Shown: positions 61,245 to 64,000 of the stretch, one piece after another | How the letters are laid out: each line of letters begins with the position of its first letter | How positions within the stretch are numbered: the first letter of the stretch is position 1 | Assembly: GCF_003003285.1 (NCBI RefSeq) | Contig: NZ_PVTP01000008.1 | Coordinates: forward strand, 110,312-174,311 | Direction: 5' to 3' | DNA: 64,000 nucleotides | Origin: Yoonia maritima | Lineage (GTDB): Bacteria > Pseudomonadota > Alphaproteobacteria > Rhodobacterales > Rhodobacteraceae | Position numbers and translations under genes: made by a program | Notes under the pieces: generated by a model | The model's database searches: none | Told to the model about the DNA's origin: nothing | Seen by the model: the letters and a program-made list of their open reading frames with translations, nothing else

Positions 61245-61936
61245 CCCTTTCACCTTGCACAGTGCATGTCTGGCATGTGAATCTGGATAGCGACGCATCG
61301 CCTGAGCTTACCGTTTTGTCCGCAACAGAAATGAACGTCGCACAGGATATTCAATGTGTTGAGGCACGAGAATTGTATCTGCTCACGCATGTGCGTTTAC
61401 GTCAGATACTGGGCAATTGGATGCAATTTGATCCGTCAGATGTGGCCTTTGATACTGGTTGGAACGGCAAGCCAAGAATTAAAGGAGCGGCTGGACCATC
61501 GTTCTCGATTAGCCATTCGGGCCGCCGCGCGGTGATTGCCGTCACGCATACGGCCCCTGTTGGCATCGACATCGAACTGCAACGTGACCGCAAGCTTGAT
61601 CGTAAGACCGGCCAGCGATTTTTTGCACCAGACGAAGCCGCTGCGTTAAAACCGTTGTCAGATCAGGAGCATCACCACACATTTACACGACTTTGGACCT
61701 TTAAAGAGGCTTTTATCAAGGCGACCGGCGAGGGGCTCGCACGCAAGTTGAACAGTTTTGAAGTCGACATCAGCCAACCATCAGATGTGCGCTGCACATC
61801 GCACCCCGGATGGAACCTTCGCGAAATCGAAATGCCATTGGGTTATTATGCTGCGATTGCCGTTAACACGCATCGACCTGTTACAATTGCCACTTACAAT
61901 GCCACAACAGTTTTGGATCGATCTGTTGCTGCATAG
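61241..61936 (+). CDS. 4'-phosphopantetheinyl transferase (Sfp-type)
   Basis: A 231-residue enzyme that installs the phosphopantetheine arm on carriers using CoA. Motifs: SISHSGRRAVIAV, VGIDIELQRDR with the metal-binding Asp/Glu, and LWTFKEAFIKATGEGL with the conserved WxxKEA. The presence of a dedicated PPTase strongly supports the use of the three carriers in the cluster. It is coupled by ATGA to the dehydrogenase gene and ends the operon. Confidence 0.92.
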   Translation: MTLSPCTVHVWHVNLDSDASPELTVLSATEMNVAQDIQCVEARELYLLTHVRLRQILGNWMQFDPSDVAFDTGWNGKPRIKGAAGPSFSISHSGRRAVIAVTHTAPVGIDIELQRDRKLDRKTGQRFFAPDEAAALKPLSDQEHHHTFTRLWTFKEAFIKATGEGLARKLNSFEVDISQPSDVRCTSHPGWNLREIEMPLGYYAAIAVNTHRPVTIATYNATTVLDRSVAA

Positions 61937-62087
61937 GGCGATAAGAAACACGAAAACCTTGACAACACATATCGTTATGGTTGTTCTTAATGGATCAGCA
62001 TGTGATATAGTTTTCGTCGATTTTAAGTTGTGTGAATACCGAATGAGTGGCCCACCGCACCGGCCTAAGACCTGACTGGAGTAAGAA

Positions 62088-63188
62088 ATGATATTCTTCC
62101 CTCTCCCATTTCTCACCGCATTTTTCTTGATCTATATCTTGTTGCATTTGTCCCGCTATGTTGGTCGAGGCCTTCCCACTTTGGTTTTGATCACTATCGC
62201 GGCCTACGCGCTGCAGTCGGTTCTTCTGGGGCTTCATTGGGGACTTGGCACCATCCCGCCCAATGTCATTATCTCGTTCGCAAATATCCTGCCGCCGCTC
62301 ACATGGCTTGCGTTGAACCAAATGGCCGGACGGATCGACTACAAAAAGCGTTTGTTGGTAGTGGCTGGTATCGTGCTGCTGCTGGTGGCGTTGAATACTG
62401 CATTTGCCCTAGGGTACACTAGCCAGTTGGATCTGATCGCGATTGCAAATTACACCATATTTGGAGCGCATTTGATGTGGCTAGGATCGCGGCGGGACCT
62501 TGATTGGTTCTCAAGTCGCCCTTTGAACGCAATCCTTCCAATACAACGGGCATTTCTGATCGCGGCTACGTTGTTGATCATTTCGGCCTGCGTCGATGCG
62601 TTGGTAATGGCCGATATCCAAATGAACGACAGCCAAATCTCATCCGCCTTGATCGGGTATTCGAACTTAACACTGTTAGTAATTTTGAGCTTCGTGTTTC
62701 TGCGCTCGGGCACGAATACATCGTTCAAAGCAACAAGTGCGCGCGTCGTGGCCCCGGTCTCTGACGACCAAATCAGCGCCCAAGATATTCTGGACCGTCT
62801 CGACGCTGAGATGTCTGAAAATCACCTGTATCGGAGCGAAAGCCTGACGCTTGACCAGATTGCACGCCGCATTCGCATCCCGTACCGTCAGGTATCCGTC
62901 GCGGTGAATTCTGTGCGTGCGATGAATATCCCTCAATATGTGAATAGTTTTCGGATCCAAGATGCCTGTCGCATTCTGGAGGAAACCGATACGCCAGTAA
63001 CCGAGATTGTGTTTGAGGTCGGGTTCACGACGAAGTCTAATTTCAACCGTGAATTCCACAGGGTCACGGGGTTTACGCCAAGCGCATGGCGCGCGCGTGC
63101 ACGCAGCAGGAATGTTCCGCAACGTGCACCGCAAGCGACTGGAAAATCGGGGAAAAAGAACCATTTCCATTCTGATCAAACCGCCTAG
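62088..63188 (+). CDS. AraC-family regulator with a membrane-embedded N-terminus
   Basis: A 366-residue protein. The first 210 residues are strongly hydrophobic with about six to seven helices (FFLIYILLHLSRYVGRG; LLVVAGIVLLLVALNTAFAL). The C-terminal part is an AraC domain: LDQIARRIRIPYRQVSVAVN and then VFEVGFTTKSNFNREFHRVT. It therefore looks like a one-component sensor in the membrane that directs transcription. It directly follows the biosynthetic cluster, in the same direction, and may sense the product or a cell-density signal. A TTGACA lies at 61959-61964, but no clear -10 follows. Confidence 0.88.
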   Translation: MIFFPLPFLTAFFLIYILLHLSRYVGRGLPTLVLITIAAYALQSVLLGLHWGLGTIPPNVIISFANILPPLTWLALNQMAGRIDYKKRLLVVAGIVLLLVALNTAFALGYTSQLDLIAIANYTIFGAHLMWLGSRRDLDWFSSRPLNAILPIQRAFLIAATLLIISACVDALVMADIQMNDSQISSALIGYSNLTLLVILSFVFLRSGTNTSFKATSARVVAPVSDDQISAQDILDRLDAEMSENHLYRSESLTLDQIARRIRIPYRQVSVAVNSVRAMNIPQYVNSFRIQDACRILEETDTPVTEIVFEVGFTTKSNFNREFHRVTGFTPSAWRARARSRNVPQRAPQATGKSGKKNHFHSDQTA

Positions 63189-63234
63189 AAAGCCTGCGCC
63201 AAACGGATCAATTCCTTTCATAGGACGTCTTAAA

Positions 63235-63300
63235 ACCTGAATCAGGTCGTTTGAACAAGCGGGAAAGCCCAAGTTGATTTCAGAGGATTTCTGAAAGGAA
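63235..63300 (+). promoter_or_regulatory. Two inverted repeats in the leader of the last gene
   Basis: ACCTGA (63235-63240) and TCAGGT (63242-63247) form a 13-base palindrome. TTTCAGA (63278-63284) and TCTGAAA (63290-63296) form a 7-bp stem around GGATT. The right arm of the second overlaps the ribosome site AAGGAA (63295-63300) of the gene starting at 63307, so translation could depend on this fold. Confidence 0.45.
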
Positions 63301-63306
63301 CTGACC

Positions 63307-63879
63307 ATGGAACCGAAAACTAAACGTCTTTTTGCCTATGCGAGTGCGGCGATCATTGTGCTCAGTACAGCCCCCAATCTGTTGCAGGCTGAACAGCACC
63401 AGAACGTCACGCTGTCTGGAAACGTGCAAACGATCAAATTGCGCGGTGCAGGCACCGCATTGCAGTTGCACACGACGCAGCCCGGCACCAACCAAATCAA
63501 CGTGACCGCAGAGGATAACATCGGCTGTTCCTTTGCGACGCGCGTATCGCAAGAAGGCGATGTTTTGTTGATTGAGGTCGTCAAAGAAGGGTTCCGTTTT
63601 GGCCCTTGGTGCGATCCAGACCTCGCGATTGCAATGCCTGCTGGGCTTGGACTCGACATCGGTTTGGAAAATCTGGCTGCGAACATCCAAGGCGCGTTTG
63701 GCGATATCACTATTCGGTCCGAAAATTCGGTGATCCAGTTTGATGGCCGTGCCGATCATTTTGCGATGACGGGCCGAAAGGCTGCGCTTGACCTAAACTT
63801 CGCAGCTGAAATGTCACGCGATGACGTTCAAATCAACGTGGATGTTGTCCTGTCCGACATCGACTTTTCTGGCGCATAA
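63307..63879 (+). CDS. Small secreted beta-rich protein (possibly DUF4097-like)
   Basis: A 190-residue protein with a signal peptide (KRLFAYASAAIIVLSTAPNL, cut probably after LQA). The mature part is rich in short beta strands with regular hydrophobic spacing, such as LDIGLENLAANIQGAFGDIT and IQFDGRADHFAMTG, resembling the adhesin-head/DUF4097-type helical beta repeats. Two cysteines (IGCSF, PWCDPD) could form a disulfide. It has no clear role; it may be controlled by the AraC-type gene. Function unknown. Confidence 0.7.
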   Translation: MEPKTKRLFAYASAAIIVLSTAPNLLQAEQHQNVTLSGNVQTIKLRGAGTALQLHTTQPGTNQINVTAEDNIGCSFATRVSQEGDVLLIEVVKEGFRFGPWCDPDLAIAMPAGLGLDIGLENLAANIQGAFGDITIRSENSVIQFDGRADHFAMTGRKAALDLNFAAEMSRDDVQINVDVVLSDIDFSGA

Positions 63880-64000
63880 CTCGTCAGTGATTTCTCCCTG
63901 ACTGGTGTGCACGATACCTGAACCGCGACTCTTGTTGGTGTCAGGGTAGGAGTGTCATCGCAATTCCTCCAACATCTTTTCGCAGAATACCTCTGCTGGC
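63880..64000. other. Terminal non-coding stretch
   Basis: The last 121 bases show no clear gene. GTCAG and CTGAC shortly after the stop (about 63884-63902) could form a weak 5-bp stem. Confidence 0.4.

Noticed and set aside
1..64000. CRISPR arrays, tRNA or rRNA genes, phage structural genes
   Set aside because: No regularly spaced repeats, cloverleaf-like segments or phage genes were noticed; the intergenic gaps are too short to hide most of them.

Overview
The window looks like chromosomal DNA of an alphaproteobacterium, most likely a marine Rhodobacteraceae (Roseobacter-type) strain. The evidence is dense operons with ATGA-type overlaps, a leucine-catabolism (liu/mcc) operon, a LivGHMF branched-chain ABC transporter and moderately high GC. 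The genus cannot be fixed by eye. No rRNA, tRNA or CRISPR array was seen.

Layout. Positions 1-2406: the end of a TctA-type transporter subunit and a LacI-family regulator. 2461-5105 (minus): two-enzyme non-deamidating NAD salvage (nicotinamide phosphoribosyltransferase; NMN adenylyltransferase/Nudix fusion). 5316-12360: TetR regulator plus isovaleryl-CoA dehydrogenase, methylcrotonyl-CoA carboxylase, HMG-CoA lyase and methylglutaconyl-CoA hydratase (leucine degradation). 12357-14977 (minus): a two-component system. 15132-22349: acyl-CoA synthetase and branched-chain-type ABC transporter. 22366-27624: CoA ligase, thiolase, SDR dehydrogenase, acyl-CoA dehydrogenase and 3-hydroxyisobutyryl-CoA hydrolase (valine/isoleucine-type degradation). 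27719-34495: ArsR-like regulator, GH51 arabinofuranosidase and a sugar ABC transporter (arabinoside use). 34377-36400: a disturbed insert with azoreductase, a frameshifted small membrane gene, a TetR regulator with palindromic operators, and an IS3 remnant.

36765-61936 is the exciting part: about 25 kb of almost gapless co-directional genes that look like a carrier-protein-based biosynthetic system I cannot match to any described pathway. It has three stand-alone carrier proteins, four ketosynthase-III-like proteins (three with an unusual Cys-His-His set, one with no catalytic residues), a protein fusing a fold-III PLP decarboxylase to an acyl-CoA dehydrogenase, a C-terminal-only acyl-CoA dehydrogenase-like protein, an intact acyl-CoA dehydrogenase, an acyl-CoA ligase, two stand-alone amino-acid adenylating enzymes, a cytochrome P450 homologue lacking its heme cysteine, an alpha/beta hydrolase, FAD- and FMN-type oxygenases, a MATE exporter, an adaptor-ABC-FtsX export system and a 4'-phosphopantetheinyl transferase. 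No condensation domain, acyltransferase or modular synthase is visible. A plausible reading is that adenylating enzymes load amino acids onto discrete carriers, dehydrogenases, the decarboxylase and oxygenases tailor the tethered units, KASIII-like enzymes join or release them, and the small product is exported.

The window ends with an AraC-family regulator with a membrane N-terminus (62088-63188) and a small secreted protein with a structured leader (63307-63879).
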